In this document: one piece after another, positions 54,159 through 63,267 of the stretch
How the letters are laid out: every line of letters begins with the position of its first letter
Position numbering within the stretch: position 1 is the first letter of the stretch
DNA from: Paraburkholderia susongensis
Lineage (GTDB): Bacteria; Pseudomonadota; Gammaproteobacteria; Burkholderiales; Burkholderiaceae
Assembly: GCF_900177725.1 (NCBI RefSeq)
Contig: NZ_FXAT01000014.1
Location: forward strand, 1-64,000
DNA: 64,000 nucleotides
Direction of reading: 5' to 3'
The notes under the pieces: generated by a model
Seen by the model: the letters and a program-made list of their open reading frames with translations, nothing else
Databases searched by the model: none
Told to the model about the DNA's origin: nothing
Program-made: the position numbers and the translations under genes

Positions 54159-55025
54159 CTACCAGGAGTCGGAGCAGGAGCCGGTGAGCGCGGAGCCGAT
54201 CTGCCGGTCGTGCAGCGCCGACGCAACCAGCCATGCAGTCGCGCCGGTGCGGGCCGCGGCGGTCATGTCGGCGCGATTGCGGATGCCGCCCGCGCCTATC
54301 ACCGTGGTGTGCGCGGCGGCGCGCGCGCGGATGCGTTCGAAGGTGGCGAGGTCGGGCCCGGCGTAGCTGCCCACCTGATCGAGCGTCATCGCGATCACGC
54401 GCGATGGCCACCATGCCGACGAGCGTTCGAGTTCGGCGGCCGCGAGCAATTCGCCCGCGCGGTGATCGAGCGAGAGGATCGGCGCGAGGCCGGCGGTTTG
54501 CGCCGCGCGCAGTGCGTGGATGTCGCGCAGCGATTCGGTGCCGAACACCGGCACGAGCGTCGCGAGACCGGTGCGGGCAGCGTGGCCGCCGGGTTCGTTG
54601 TCGGGCTGGCTGGCGGGCTGAATGATGGGCTGGTTGTCAGGCTGAGTGTAGGGTTGACCGTAGGGCTGACTGGCCGGCTCGCTCGATCGAGGTTCGATGG
54701 ATTGCCCGATCGCGTCGATGCGCTCGAACAGTGCGCGCATCGACGCGTAGTCCGCGAAGCCCGCGTCGATCCAGATGTGGATGCCGGGCAGCGCGGCGCA
54801 CAACGCGGCGAGCGTCGATACATGCGCACCGCGCCCGAGGATCGCGCCGAGATCGGCGATATAGAGCGTGCGCGCGCCGCTTGCATCGAGCAGCGCGCGG
54901 GCGATGGCAAGCGGCTCGCTCGTCGCGGCGAGGCGGGACTGGATGGGCCGATAGGCGGTCCGTTCGCCGCGCACCGCGCGCACGGCGTGGCCGTCGAGCA
55001 GATCGAGAACCGGTATCACCTGCAT
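54159..55025 (-). CDS. HisA/HisF-like protein of the H4MPT cluster
   Basis: A 288-residue TIM-barrel protein starting MQVIPVLDLLDGHAVRAVRGERTAYRPI with HisA-like DLGAILGRG and a C-terminal phosphate-binding GAGGIRNRADM. HisA-like proteins accompany H4MPT/methanofuran genes in methylotrophs and archaea but their reaction is not established to my knowledge. Residues 120-145 are a QPxx tetrapeptide repeat (QPYGQPYTQPDNQPIIQPAS) absent from normal HisA. Divergent from the MfnD-like gene with 14 bp between starts. Confidence 0.82.
   Translation of the reverse strand: MQVIPVLDLLDGHAVRAVRGERTAYRPIQSRLAATSEPLAIARALLDASGARTLYIADLGAILGRGAHVSTLAALCAALPGIHIWIDAGFADYASMRALFERIDAIGQSIEPRSSEPASQPYGQPYTQPDNQPIIQPASQPDNEPGGHAARTGLATLVPVFGTESLRDIHALRAAQTAGLAPILSLDHRAGELLAAAELERSSAWWPSRVIAMTLDQVGSYAGPDLATFERIRARAAAHTTVIGAGGIRNRADMTAAARTGATAWLVASALHDRQIGSALTGSCSDSW
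54591..54668 (-). repeat. Imperfect 12-bp tandem repeat inside the HisA-like gene
   Basis: The reverse strand encodes about six QPxx units (QPYG, QPYT, QPDN, QPII, QPAS, QPDN), reflecting degenerate 12-base repeats rich in GGGCTG on the plus strand. It inserts a Pro/Gln-rich loop in the middle of the barrel without breaking the frame. Confidence 0.75.
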
Positions 55026-55039
55026 AGGGGCGCGTTCCT

Positions 55040-56107
55040 TTGACCAAGATCTTTGTCTACGAGTATCTCACCGGCGGCGGCATCGACCCGGAGCTGGCCG
55101 CCGCGGGCAGTCTCGCCGACCTGAGCGCGCTGATCGTCGAAGGGCGGGTGATGCGCGACGCGCTGGTCGCCGATCTGCACGAACTCGACGGCGTGCAGGT
55201 CACGTTCGCGACCTCGCGCTTCGAAACGCCCGGCGCGGGCGACGCTCATTGTATGGCCGCGCCCGGCGAATCGATGACGGCCTTCGTCGCGCGCGTGGCG
55301 CGCGAGCACGATTACGCGTGGGTCATCGCGCCTGAATGCGACGGCTTGCTGCTGCGCTTTCACGATGCCGTCGGCACGGCGCGCTGGCTCGGCTGCGCGA
55401 AGGAAGCGATCCGCGTCGCGTCGAGCAAGAGCGCGACCGCGGCATGTCTCGCCGCGCAGGGAATCGCCGCGACGCCCGCGCTCGAACCGGGCGAGGTGGG
55501 CGAATCTGGCGAGGAGGTTGCCGGCGAAGACGGCCGCTGGGTCGTGAAACCGGACGATGGCGCGGGCGGCCTCGATACTTTCGTGTTCGACCGCTTCGCC
55601 GATGCCTGCGCCGAATACGACGCGCGCGCGGCCGCGGCGCGCAATCCCGTGTTGCAGGCGTGGGTCGACGGCGAGCCGTTGAGCTTGTCGCTGATCTGCC
55701 GCGGCGGCGACACCGAACTGGTGAGCATCAACCGTCAGCAGATCGGTTTGAGCGACGGCGACGCGTCGCGCCAGACTGCGCGGATCGTCGAATTCGACGG
55801 CGTGCTGGTCGATCAGATCGATCGTCTCGGCGACAAGGGCCGCACGCTCGAAGCGCTCGCGCAGCGCGTCGCGCAGGCGATACCGGGCCTGTGCGGCTTT
55901 GTCGGCATCGACGTGGTGTGGCATCCGCAGCGCGGGCCGGTCGTGATCGAGGTGAATCCGCGTCTCACGGTGGCGTATGCGGGATTGTCCGCGGCACGCG
56001 GCGGCGCGCTTGCGCGCGCTTTGCTCGCGGCGCATGGGGTGCGCGTCGGGCGATGCGGGGCGGCGCGCGTGAACTCGCCGCTGCCGACTCTCGGGGTGCG
56101 GCCTTGA
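55040..56107 (+). CDS. ATP-grasp ligase, MfnD-like (tyramine-glutamate ligase family)
   Basis: A 355-residue ATP-grasp protein. It starts at TTG 55040 (MTKIFVYEYLTGGG), with PECDGLLLRF, KSATAACLAAQGI, RWVVKPDDGAGG and VVIEVNPRLTVAYAGL characteristic of the fold and metal-ligand Asn/Glu. The family includes MfnD, which joins tyramine and glutamate in methanofuran synthesis. A TTGA overlap may connect it to the next gene. Assignment from family plus neighbours. Confidence 0.82.
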   Translation: MTKIFVYEYLTGGGIDPELAAAGSLADLSALIVEGRVMRDALVADLHELDGVQVTFATSRFETPGAGDAHCMAAPGESMTAFVARVAREHDYAWVIAPECDGLLLRFHDAVGTARWLGCAKEAIRVASSKSATAACLAAQGIAATPALEPGEVGESGEEVAGEDGRWVVKPDDGAGGLDTFVFDRFADACAEYDARAAAARNPVLQAWVDGEPLSLSLICRGGDTELVSINRQQIGLSDGDASRQTARIVEFDGVLVDQIDRLGDKGRTLEALAQRVAQAIPGLCGFVGIDVVWHPQRGPVVIEVNPRLTVAYAGLSAARGGALARALLAAHGVRVGRCGAARVNSPLPTLGVRP

Positions 56108-56127
56108 GCACGGCACAGATCGACGAC

Positions 56128-57312
56128 ATGGCGAATCAACGGGCGAACGGCGTGGTGAACGACAGCGAGGACATCGGGAACGACACGAACGATGCGGGCC
56201 CCGCGGCGGTGTTCGGCTGGGACGTCGGCGGCGCGCATGTGAAGGTGTCGCTGGCCGATAGCACCGGTGCCGTGCGCGATGTCGCGCAATGGGCGTGTCC
56301 GCTGTGGCAAGGGCTCGATCATCTGGAGCGCACCGTCGGCCTCGTTTTCGAGCGCTGGCCGCAGGCCCGCGCGTCCACCGCGCAGCACGCCGTGACGATG
56401 ACCGGCGAGATGGTCGACCTCTTCGCGGATCGTGCCGAAGGCGTGCGCGCGATCGTCGCCACGCTCGCGCGGCGGCTCGGTGCGGAGTTGGATTCGCCGG
56501 CGGGTTCGCCACCGCGTTCACCGTTACGTTTCTACGCCGGTGACGCCGGCTGGCTCTCCGCCGACGCCTGCGCGGCCAACTGGCGCCACGTCGCATCGGC
56601 GAACTGGCTCGCCACCGCGAACTGGGTCTCTACCCGCGCGGCCAACGCCGTGCTCATCGACATCGGCAGTACGACCACCGACATCATTCCGATCGCCGGC
56701 GGCCGGGTCGTCGCGCGCGCTTCGACCGATGCCGGCCGGCTCGCCACCGGCGAACTCGTGTACCAGGGCGTGGTGCGCACGCCGTTGTGCGGTGTCGCGC
56801 ATCGCATCGAATTTGGCGGTGTGACAGTGAACGTGATGAACGAATGGTTTGCGACGACCGCCGACGTCTACCGGTTGACGGGCGAACTCGACCCGCTGCA
56901 CGACGTGCAGCCGAGCGCCGACCAGGGGCCGAAGACGGAGGCCGCGAGCCGGGCGCGGCTTGCCCGCATGATCGGGCGCGACGCGCACGAAGCGGCCGCC
57001 GCCGACTGGCTGCATTTCGCGCGGCGCTGGCGCGCGCTCCAGTTGCGCGAGATCGGCGTGAATCTGGCGCGGGTGGTCGCGGCGCATCCGGCGCTCGCCG
57101 CCGCGCCGCTCGTGGGCGCGGGCTGCGGCCGGTTCCTCGTCGCCGCGTTGGCGCGCGAGGAAGCGCGCGGCTATCGCGACTTCGGTGCGCTCGCGGGCGT
57201 GCCGGACGATTGCGCCGCGTGGGCGGCGACGTGCGCGCCGAGTGTGGCGGTCGCGCTGCTCGCGGCGAGCGATCTGCAAGCGCGCGAACCCTGTCATGAG
57301 CAGCGGTCGTGA
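56128..57312 (+). CDS. MfnF-like hydantoinase/oxoprolinase-family protein
   Basis: A 394-residue ASKHA-type protein: FGWDVGGAHVKVSLAD, TMTGEMVDLFADRAEGV, VLIDIGSTTTDIIPIAGGRV, TGELVYQGVVRTPLCGVAHRI. This resembles MfnF, which condenses the furan and the tyramine-glutamate part in methanofuran synthesis. I use the ATG at 56128; a TTG at 56104 overlapping the previous stop is an alternative adding 8 residues. The N-terminal linker is Asn/Asp-rich. Confidence 0.82.
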   Translation: MANQRANGVVNDSEDIGNDTNDAGPAAVFGWDVGGAHVKVSLADSTGAVRDVAQWACPLWQGLDHLERTVGLVFERWPQARASTAQHAVTMTGEMVDLFADRAEGVRAIVATLARRLGAELDSPAGSPPRSPLRFYAGDAGWLSADACAANWRHVASANWLATANWVSTRAANAVLIDIGSTTTDIIPIAGGRVVARASTDAGRLATGELVYQGVVRTPLCGVAHRIEFGGVTVNVMNEWFATTADVYRLTGELDPLHDVQPSADQGPKTEAASRARLARMIGRDAHEAAAADWLHFARRWRALQLREIGVNLARVVAAHPALAAAPLVGAGCGRFLVAALAREEARGYRDFGALAGVPDDCAAWAATCAPSVAVALLAASDLQAREPCHEQRS

Positions 57313-57406
57313 AAAGCGTTAGTGAAAAGCAGCGGTAGCGAAAAGCACGGTTTTGAAACATGACGGAGCCCAGCCGGGCACTCAACTGGACGCGAGGACA
57401 ACAGTC

Positions 57407-57997
57407 ATGTGGGTGGTCAAGATCGGAGGCAGTCTGAGTCACGACCCGGCGCTGCGCCACTGGCTCACCGAGCTATGCGAAGTTGGCGGCGGCCGTGTCG
57501 TGATCGTGCCGGGCGGCGGCGATTTCGCCGACAAGGTGCGCCAATACCAGAGCGAGTGGCGTTTCAACGAACTCGCCGCGCACAACATGTGTCTGCTCGC
57601 GATGACGCAGTACGCGCTTCTGATGCAGGGCGTGGCGCCTGAACTCGTGCTGGCGTCGAGCGAGGCGAAGATTCGCCGCACGTTGCGCGACGGCCATGTC
57701 GCCGTCTGGGTGCCGACCGCGCTGATGCGCGACACGCCCGACGCGATGAGCAACTGGGACACGACCTCGGACAGCCTCGCGGCCTGGCTCTCGACGATGC
57801 TCAACGCGGAGCGGCTGATCGTCGTGAAATCCTGTCCGATTGCCACGGACGATGCGCTCGAGACGCTGGCGGCGGCGGGTGTGGTCGACCGCAATTTCGT
57901 CGATTACGTGACTGACGCGAACTACGTGGTCGAACTGCTCGACAAGAACAACGTCGCGTTGATGCGCGACCGGCTGCTCAATATTCCCGTCGCGTGA
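57407..57997 (+). CDS. Amino acid kinase-family protein, MfnE-like
   Basis: A 196-residue kinase of the aspartate/acetylglutamate kinase fold: VVKIGGSLSHDPALRHWL, VIVPGGGDFADKVRQYQ, NAERLIVVKSCPI and FVDYV. It matches MfnE, which phosphorylates the furan methanamine precursor. The start is ATG 57407 with GAGG about 9 bases upstream. It overlaps the convergent mfnB-like gene by 20 bp. Confidence 0.82.
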   Translation: MWVVKIGGSLSHDPALRHWLTELCEVGGGRVVIVPGGGDFADKVRQYQSEWRFNELAAHNMCLLAMTQYALLMQGVAPELVLASSEAKIRRTLRDGHVAVWVPTALMRDTPDAMSNWDTTSDSLAAWLSTMLNAERLIVVKSCPIATDDALETLAAAGVVDRNFVDYVTDANYVVELLDKNNVALMRDRLLNIPVA

Positions 57998-58730
57998 TGG
58001 GCATGTCGATGGGGGAGCGGGACGCATCGCCCGCACCCCATTCGCCGGAAGCCGGCCGATGCAACGCGCTCGCCCACTGCGCGACGCGTTCGGGATCGAG
58101 CCGCGAGCGGCGTCCGTCGCTGCACAACGCGGTGCGAAAACCCGCCACGTCGGGTGCGAGCGCGCGGATCTGCTCCAGTTGCGCCCAGCCGAGCGCACCG
58201 GCGATGCCGACCATCGCGCCGCGCTCGCGCGCGAGCCGCAGCCAGCGCGCGAGCGTGTCGGCATCGACGTGATCGAACAGCGTGCTGCCGTCCTTGCTGG
58301 CGGTATCGAACATCATGCCGACAAAGCCGAGCGCGGCGATGTGGCCGACCAGTTCGTCGTCCATGCCGCCGTCGCACAGCAACACGGGCACCACGGTCGC
58401 GGGCAGATCCGCGAGCTGCTCGATGCAGCGCCGCGCGGCCGGGCCGCGCGCGACGCCGACCTTCACATAGTCGATGCCCGCGTCGCTGACCTCGATCACG
58501 CGCGCGGCGATTTCGTCGAACGCATCGGCCGGCACGTCGCCGATCGCCGCGCTGATCGGCTTGACCGGGTAGCGCGCGCGCAGTTGACGCGCGATGTGCG
58601 TAATCTCGCCGATCGACAGGCCGCCGAGCGCGCCCTCGTTCGGCTCTTTCAGGTCGATCAGTTCGGCACCGGCGCGAGCGGCGTCGAATGCTTCGTCGTC
58701 CGAGCGGACGCTCGCGAGCAATGCGGTCAT
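57978..58730 (-). CDS. mfnB: MfnB-like (5-formylfuran-3-yl)methyl phosphate synthase
   Basis: A 250-residue TIM-barrel enzyme forming the furan ring of methanofuran from glyceraldehyde 3-phosphate. It shows LLASVRSDDEAFDAARAGAELIDLKEPNEGALGGL, GIDYVKVGV (catalytic Lys) and FRTALCSDGRR, typical of DUF556/MfnB. Convergent with the MfnE-like gene (20-bp tail overlap) and 17 bp after the DUF447 gene. Confidence 0.88.
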   Translation of the reverse strand: MTALLASVRSDDEAFDAARAGAELIDLKEPNEGALGGLSIGEITHIARQLRARYPVKPISAAIGDVPADAFDEIAARVIEVSDAGIDYVKVGVARGPAARRCIEQLADLPATVVPVLLCDGGMDDELVGHIAALGFVGMMFDTASKDGSTLFDHVDADTLARWLRLARERGAMVGIAGALGWAQLEQIRALAPDVAGFRTALCSDGRRSRLDPERVAQWASALHRPASGEWGAGDASRSPIDMPITRREY

Positions 58731-58747
58731 CGGTGTTCTCCGAGGAA

Positions 58748-59347
58748 CTAGTGATGTGCGACGGTGGCGGGCGCGCCGCCCGCTGCTTCGAGATTCGCCC
58801 GATGCCGCGCGATCGCGGCGACGAGCCATCCCCATGCCGTGCGCTCGTTGTCGCCGGCGGTTTTGTCGATTGCGATCTGCAGATACGCCATTTCCCGGTC
58901 GACCTTGTCGGCCGGCAGCATGAAGAGCCGGCTCACGAGAATCGCGCCTTCCACCACGGCCGACTGCGCGCGGTTGAAGCCCGCGAACGGCGCGTGGTTT
59001 TCGCGGTGCACGCATTTCATGAACAGCACGGGACGCTGCGCGTCGTCGCGCATTTCGTCGAGTTCGAGCTCGGCGTGCGCGAGCGATTCGGCAAGGCGCA
59101 CGCTCGCGACGCGGCTTGCGCGCACGGTCGGCCAGTCGGTCGCGCAGTGCGTGACGCAGCCCGCGAAGATGCGCACGTCGGTGGTGAAATTCAGAACCGC
59201 CGCGCGCGACGCGACGATGTTGTCGAGCGTCGTGGACGGACGGAAAGGAGAAAGCACGACACGCTCGCCCTCATACCGGGCGCCCATCGGCGCGATATGA
59301 GGGCGGCCATCGCACGCTGCCGTGGTGACGATCGTTTCGTGGATCAT
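58748..59347 (-). CDS. DUF447-family protein of the H4MPT cluster
   Basis: A 199-residue protein of the flavin-reductase-like split-barrel type: MIHETIVTTAACDGRPHIAPMGARYEGERVVLSPFRPSTTLDNI, then VLNFTTDVRIFAGCVT. DUF447 proteins occur with H4MPT genes in methylotrophs and are thought to act in pterin or furan cofactor synthesis. Located 17 bp upstream of mfnB on the same strand. Confidence 0.85.
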   Translation of the reverse strand: MIHETIVTTAACDGRPHIAPMGARYEGERVVLSPFRPSTTLDNIVASRAAVLNFTTDVRIFAGCVTHCATDWPTVRASRVASVRLAESLAHAELELDEMRDDAQRPVLFMKCVHRENHAPFAGFNRAQSAVVEGAILVSRLFMLPADKVDREMAYLQIAIDKTAGDNERTAWGWLVAAIARHRANLEAAGGAPATVAHH

Positions 59348-59453
59348 GGATGGGAACGCGTGTCCTGACAGCGCCGAAAGGCCGGCCGGTTAGCTGATGA
59401 CAAACACCAACAGGATTCGCAAAGGGGCCGCGGCGTGCGGCCCTCTTGCGGGC

Positions 59454-59528
59454 TTAACGCGTAGCGACATACATCACGATTTCAAAACCGAGGCGTACGT
59501 CGGTGTAGCTCGGGGTCGTCCATTGCAT
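59454..59528 (-). CDS. pqqA: Coenzyme PQQ precursor peptide PqqA
   Basis: A 24-residue gene on the reverse strand, ATG at 59528, stop TAA at 59454-59456, preceded by GGAGG. The peptide starts MQWTTPSYTDVRLGFE and ends VMYVATR. It contains the conserved Glu16 and Tyr20 (E-x3-Y) that are crosslinked by PqqE to build PQQ. Unusually it is 12.5 kb from pqqB-E, upstream of DUF447 on the same strand. This is the only pqqA seen in the window. Confidence 0.93.
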   Translation of the reverse strand: MQWTTPSYTDVRLGFEIVMYVATR

Positions 59529-60044
59529 ACGTGCTTCCTCCATGGGTTGAAACAGCGTTGCGCCGCCGGCCCGGCGTGATGCCGGACTGCAACGGCAGCG
59601 GGTATCACGCAAGCTCCATGCCTATGCGTGCTTCCCGCCGCAGGTGCCGGCGCGCGTACGGCAGCCAATACAGCGCCTGCCGAATTGCGCCGCCACGGCA
59701 GCTTGCATGGCGGCTATACGACAGCCCTGCGGCGGCAACGCGGAAACCTGCTGCCCGCATCACGAAAGCCGCCGCGCGGTGTGGCGAAAACGAAGCAAAG
59801 TGTTCCATCGCGCGTTCGCTGCATCCGGTTGCGTTGTCACGCTGTCCTCGCCTCGCCTGCAAGACATACTGCACCCAATCTTTTCGCGGGTCCCGAAAAA
59901 GCGCATCACGATGTGCAACCGATAACGGATCGGTTAAGTCTGCCAAATAAAATCGTGAATTCCCCTTGGGCGTGTCCGTGCCTACAGTGCAACTCAAGCG
60001 CTTCGTTCTTCCGGCAGCGCGCTTGCCACCTTCGAGGACACGTC
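59529..60044. promoter_or_regulatory. Divergent region between pqqA and cbbL
   Basis: Short reverse and forward frames exist but none has family resemblance. No cbbR gene is here. TTAAGTCTGCCAAATAA at 59934-59950 has TTA and TAA arms about 11 bases apart, loosely like a LysR/CbbR-type site; weak. GAGGA at 60034-60038 is the cbbL ribosome site. Confidence 0.35.
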
Positions 60045-61544
60045 ATGAACGATTTCAGTCAACCGGTGATCGAGCCCGAACGTCATTCAGGCCAGCCGCG
60101 CAGTCCGCGCGAGCGGTACGCGGCAGGCGTCATGAAATACCGCGAGATGGGTTACTGGCAACCGGACTACGAGCCGAAAGAAACCGATGTCATCGCGCTC
60201 TTTCGCATCACGCCGCAGCCCGGCGTCGATCCAGAGGAAGCGGCGGCCGCGGTGGCCGGCGAATCGTCGACGGCGACGTGGACGGTGGTGTGGACCGACC
60301 GGCTCACCGCCTGCGACATGTATCGCGCGAAGGCGTATCGCGTCGAGCCGGTGCCCGCTGCACGCGCCGACGAGCCGCAGTACTTCGCGTATATCGCCTA
60401 CGAGCTCGATCTGTTCGAAGAGGGCTCGGTCGCGAACCTCACGGCGTCGATCATCGGCAACGTGTTCGGCTTCAAGCCGCTCAAGGCGTTGCGGCTCGAA
60501 GACATGCGCATACCCGTCGCCTATCTGAAGACTTTCCAGGGGCCGCCCACCGGCATCGTCGTCGAGCGCGAGCGGCTCGACAAGTATGGACGGCCGCTGC
60601 TCGGCGCGACGGTCAAACCGAAGCTCGGTTTGTCGGGCAAGAACTATGGGCGTGTCGTCTACGAAGGCTTGCGCGGCGGACTGGATTTTCTGAAAGACGA
60701 CGAGAACATCAATTCGCAGGCGTTCATGCATTGGCGCGACCGCTTTCTGTTTTCGATGGAGGCGGTGAACCGCGCGCAGGCGGAAACGGGCGAGGTCAAG
60801 GGCCACTATCTGAACGTCACGGCCGGCACGATGGAAGACATGTACGAACGCGCCGAATTCGCGAAGGAACTCGGCTCGTGCATCGTGATGATCGACCTCG
60901 TGATCGGCTGGACCGCGATTCAATCGATGTCGCGCTGGGCCCGCAAGAACGACATGATCCTGCACCTGCATCGCGCGGGACACAGCACGTACACGCGGCA
61001 ACGCAATCACGGCATCTCGTTTCGCGTGATCGCCAAATGGCTGCGCATGGCGGGTGTCGATCATGCGCACGCGGGCACCGCGGTCGGCAAGCTCGAAGGC
61101 GATCCGCTCTCGGTGCAGGGCTATTACAACGTGTGCCGCGATGCGCACAACGCGGTCGATCTGTCGCGCGGCCTTTTCTTCGATCAGCCGTGGGCCGGCT
61201 TGCGCAAGGTGATGCCGGTGGCCTCGGGCGGGATTCACGCGGGGCAGATGCACCAGTTGCTCGACCTGTTCGGCGACGACGCGATCCTGCAGTTCGGCGG
61301 CGGCACGATCGGCCATCCAGCCGGCATCCAGGCCGGCGCGATCGCGAACCGCGTCGCGCTCGAAGCGATGGTGAAGGCGCGCAACGAGGGCCGCGACATT
61401 CTGCACGAGGGACCCGACGTGCTCGAAGCCGCTGCCCGCTGGTGCACGCCGCTCAAGCAGGCGCTCGATACGTGGCGTGACGTGACGTTCAACTATGCGT
61501 CCACCGATACACCCGATTTCGCTGCCACGCCGACAGCGGCCTAG
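60045..61544 (+). CDS. cbbL: RuBisCO large subunit, form I red-type (IC)
   Basis: A 499-residue large subunit carrying the KPKLGLSGKNYGR motif (catalytic Lys191, equivalent to plant Lys175) and GGLDFLKDDENI with Lys217, the carbamylated residue. MDDYERAEFAKELGS-like sequence (GTMEDMYERAEFAKELGS) and overall length indicate the red IC group. It fixes CO2 onto ribulose bisphosphate. Start ATG 60045 with GAGGA 6 bases before; the open frame reaches to 59628 without RuBisCO features. Confidence 0.96.
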   Translation: MNDFSQPVIEPERHSGQPRSPRERYAAGVMKYREMGYWQPDYEPKETDVIALFRITPQPGVDPEEAAAAVAGESSTATWTVVWTDRLTACDMYRAKAYRVEPVPAARADEPQYFAYIAYELDLFEEGSVANLTASIIGNVFGFKPLKALRLEDMRIPVAYLKTFQGPPTGIVVERERLDKYGRPLLGATVKPKLGLSGKNYGRVVYEGLRGGLDFLKDDENINSQAFMHWRDRFLFSMEAVNRAQAETGEVKGHYLNVTAGTMEDMYERAEFAKELGSCIVMIDLVIGWTAIQSMSRWARKNDMILHLHRAGHSTYTRQRNHGISFRVIAKWLRMAGVDHAHAGTAVGKLEGDPLSVQGYYNVCRDAHNAVDLSRGLFFDQPWAGLRKVMPVASGGIHAGQMHQLLDLFGDDAILQFGGGTIGHPAGIQAGAIANRVALEAMVKARNEGRDILHEGPDVLEAAARWCTPLKQALDTWRDVTFNYASTDTPDFAATPTAA

Positions 61545-61736
61545 TCGAGCCGGGTGGCCCGAGCATGTGAGAGGTATCCGGCAGCGGCACCAACGGCCGG
61601 TTCATGAAGCAGCGACTGGCAGCAACCAGCAGCAACCGTCCACAACTATCAACCACTTCGCAACGCGGCGCAGCGGCTCCGCGCGAGGAAACCGTTGCCG
61701 CCGTTCTGAACGCGACATCAATCAACGAGGTTCGTC

Positions 61737-62165
61737 ATGCGCATTACACAAGGAACGTTCTCCTTCCTGCCCGAGCTGACCGACGAGGAAATCGGCCTGC
61801 AGATCGACTACGCGCTGCGCCAGGGCTGGGCCTGTTCGGTCGAATTCACCGACGACCCGCATCCGCGCAACACGTACTGGGAAATGTGGGGCTTGCCGAT
61901 GTTCGATCTGCACGATGCGGCGGGCGTGTTGCAGGAAGTCAGGGCATGCCGCGCGGCGCGGCCGCAGCATTACATCAAGGTCAACGCATTCGATTCGGTG
62001 CGCACCTTCGAGACGATGCGCCTGTCGTTCATCGTCAACCGGCCGGACGTGGAGCCGGGCTTCCGTCTGCAACGCCAGGACGTGCAAGGGCGGACGCAGC
62101 GCTACAGCATCGCGGGCTATGCGAGCGAGCGGCCGGCGGGCGAGCGTTACGGCGAGGCACGCTGA
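61737..62165 (+). CDS. cbbS: RuBisCO small subunit
   Basis: A 142-residue small subunit: TQGTFSFLPELTDEEIGLQIDYALRQGWACSVEFTDDPHPRNTYWEMWGLPMFDL, then YIKVNAFDSVRTFETMRLSFIVNRP, with the longer C-terminal hairpin (QGRTQRYSIAGYASERP) of red-type enzymes. It follows cbbL after 192 bp without a gene between. Confidence 0.96.
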   Translation: MRITQGTFSFLPELTDEEIGLQIDYALRQGWACSVEFTDDPHPRNTYWEMWGLPMFDLHDAAGVLQEVRACRAARPQHYIKVNAFDSVRTFETMRLSFIVNRPDVEPGFRLQRQDVQGRTQRYSIAGYASERPAGERYGEAR

Positions 62166-62220
62166 CCCGTTCGACCAACCGCCCAACGATCCGCGCGCTG
62201 ACCCGCTGCAAGGAGAAACC

Positions 62221-63267
62221 ATGACAGACGCCGCCATAGCCGACGCAAGCCCGCCGTCCACCGCGCAGGCCGCCGCCGCTACCGCCGACATCGCCACCGA
62301 CGGCGACGCGCGCGCTTCGTGCCGCGACGCGGCGCAAGTCGATCTCGCGGCGCTCTATCGCGACTCTGGCATCGGCGAGGTGCTCGGCGAACTCGAGCGC
62401 GATCTGGTCGGACTCGCACCGGTGAAGACCCGCATCCGCGAGGTGGCCGCGCATTTGCTGGTCGAACGTGCGCGCGCCTCGCTCGGTCTCGCGGGCGGCG
62501 CGCCGACGCTGCACATGTGCTTCTCCGGCAATCCCGGCACCGGCAAGACGACCGTCGCGCTGCGCATGGCCGAGGTGCTGCACCGGCTCGGCTACATTCG
62601 CCGCAACCATCTGGTCTCGGTGACGCGCGACGACCTGGTCGGTCAGTACATCGGCCATACCGCGCCGAAAACGCGCGACGTGTTGAAGCGCGCAATGGGC
62701 GGCGTGCTGTTCATCGACGAAGCGTATTACCTGTATCGCCCGGAAAACGAGCGCGACTACGGTCAGGAAGCGATCGAGATTCTGCTGCAGACGATGGAGA
62801 ACCAGCGCAGCGATCTGGTCGTGATCCTGGCCGGCTACGCGTCGCGGATGGAGGTGTTCTTCGAGAGCAATCCCGGTTTTCGTTCGCGCATCGCGCATCA
62901 CATCACGTTTCCCGATTACGCCGAAACGGAACTGCTCGAGATCGCCGAGCGCATGCTCGGGACCCTGCATTACCGCTTCGACGCTGCTTCGCGGCGCGCG
63001 TTTGCGGACTATCTGGCGCGGCGCATCCGTCAGCCGAATTTCGCCAATGCGCGCTCGGTGCGTAACGCGCTCGACCGCGCGCGGCTGCGCCAGGCGAATC
63101 GCCTGTTCGCGTCGGCGCTGCAAGGCGGCCAGCCGCTCGATGCCGACGCACTCACGCTGATCGACGCCGCCGACGTGCGCGCGAGCCGCGTGTTCGACGA
63201 GCAGGCGGCGTGTGCGCCGCCGCAGTCGTTATCGGCAGAGCACGCCGTCACGGGGCCGCCGGGCTGA
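62221..63267 (+). CDS. cbbX: RuBisCO activase CbbX (AAA+)
   Basis: A 348-residue AAA+ protein with Walker A GNPGTGKTT (103-111), Walker B GVLFIDEAYYLY (about 161-172), and RSRIAHHITFPDY sensor region. CbbX pulls on the RuBisCO large-subunit tail to release inhibitory sugar phosphates in red-type enzymes. ATG at 62221. N- and C-terminal Ala/Ser-rich tails are longer than usual. Confidence 0.95.
   Translation: MTDAAIADASPPSTAQAAAATADIATDGDARASCRDAAQVDLAALYRDSGIGEVLGELERDLVGLAPVKTRIREVAAHLLVERARASLGLAGGAPTLHMCFSGNPGTGKTTVALRMAEVLHRLGYIRRNHLVSVTRDDLVGQYIGHTAPKTRDVLKRAMGGVLFIDEAYYLYRPENERDYGQEAIEILLQTMENQRSDLVVILAGYASRMEVFFESNPGFRSRIAHHITFPDYAETELLEIAERMLGTLHYRFDAASRRAFADYLARRIRQPNFANARSVRNALDRARLRQANRLFASALQGGQPLDADALTLIDAADVRASRVFDEQAACAPPQSLSAEHAVTGPPG

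Noticed and set aside
59605..59997. Reverse frame of 130 codons upstream of cbbL that might have been cbbR
   Set aside because: It lacks the LysR helix-turn-helix and any known motif; treated as intergenic.
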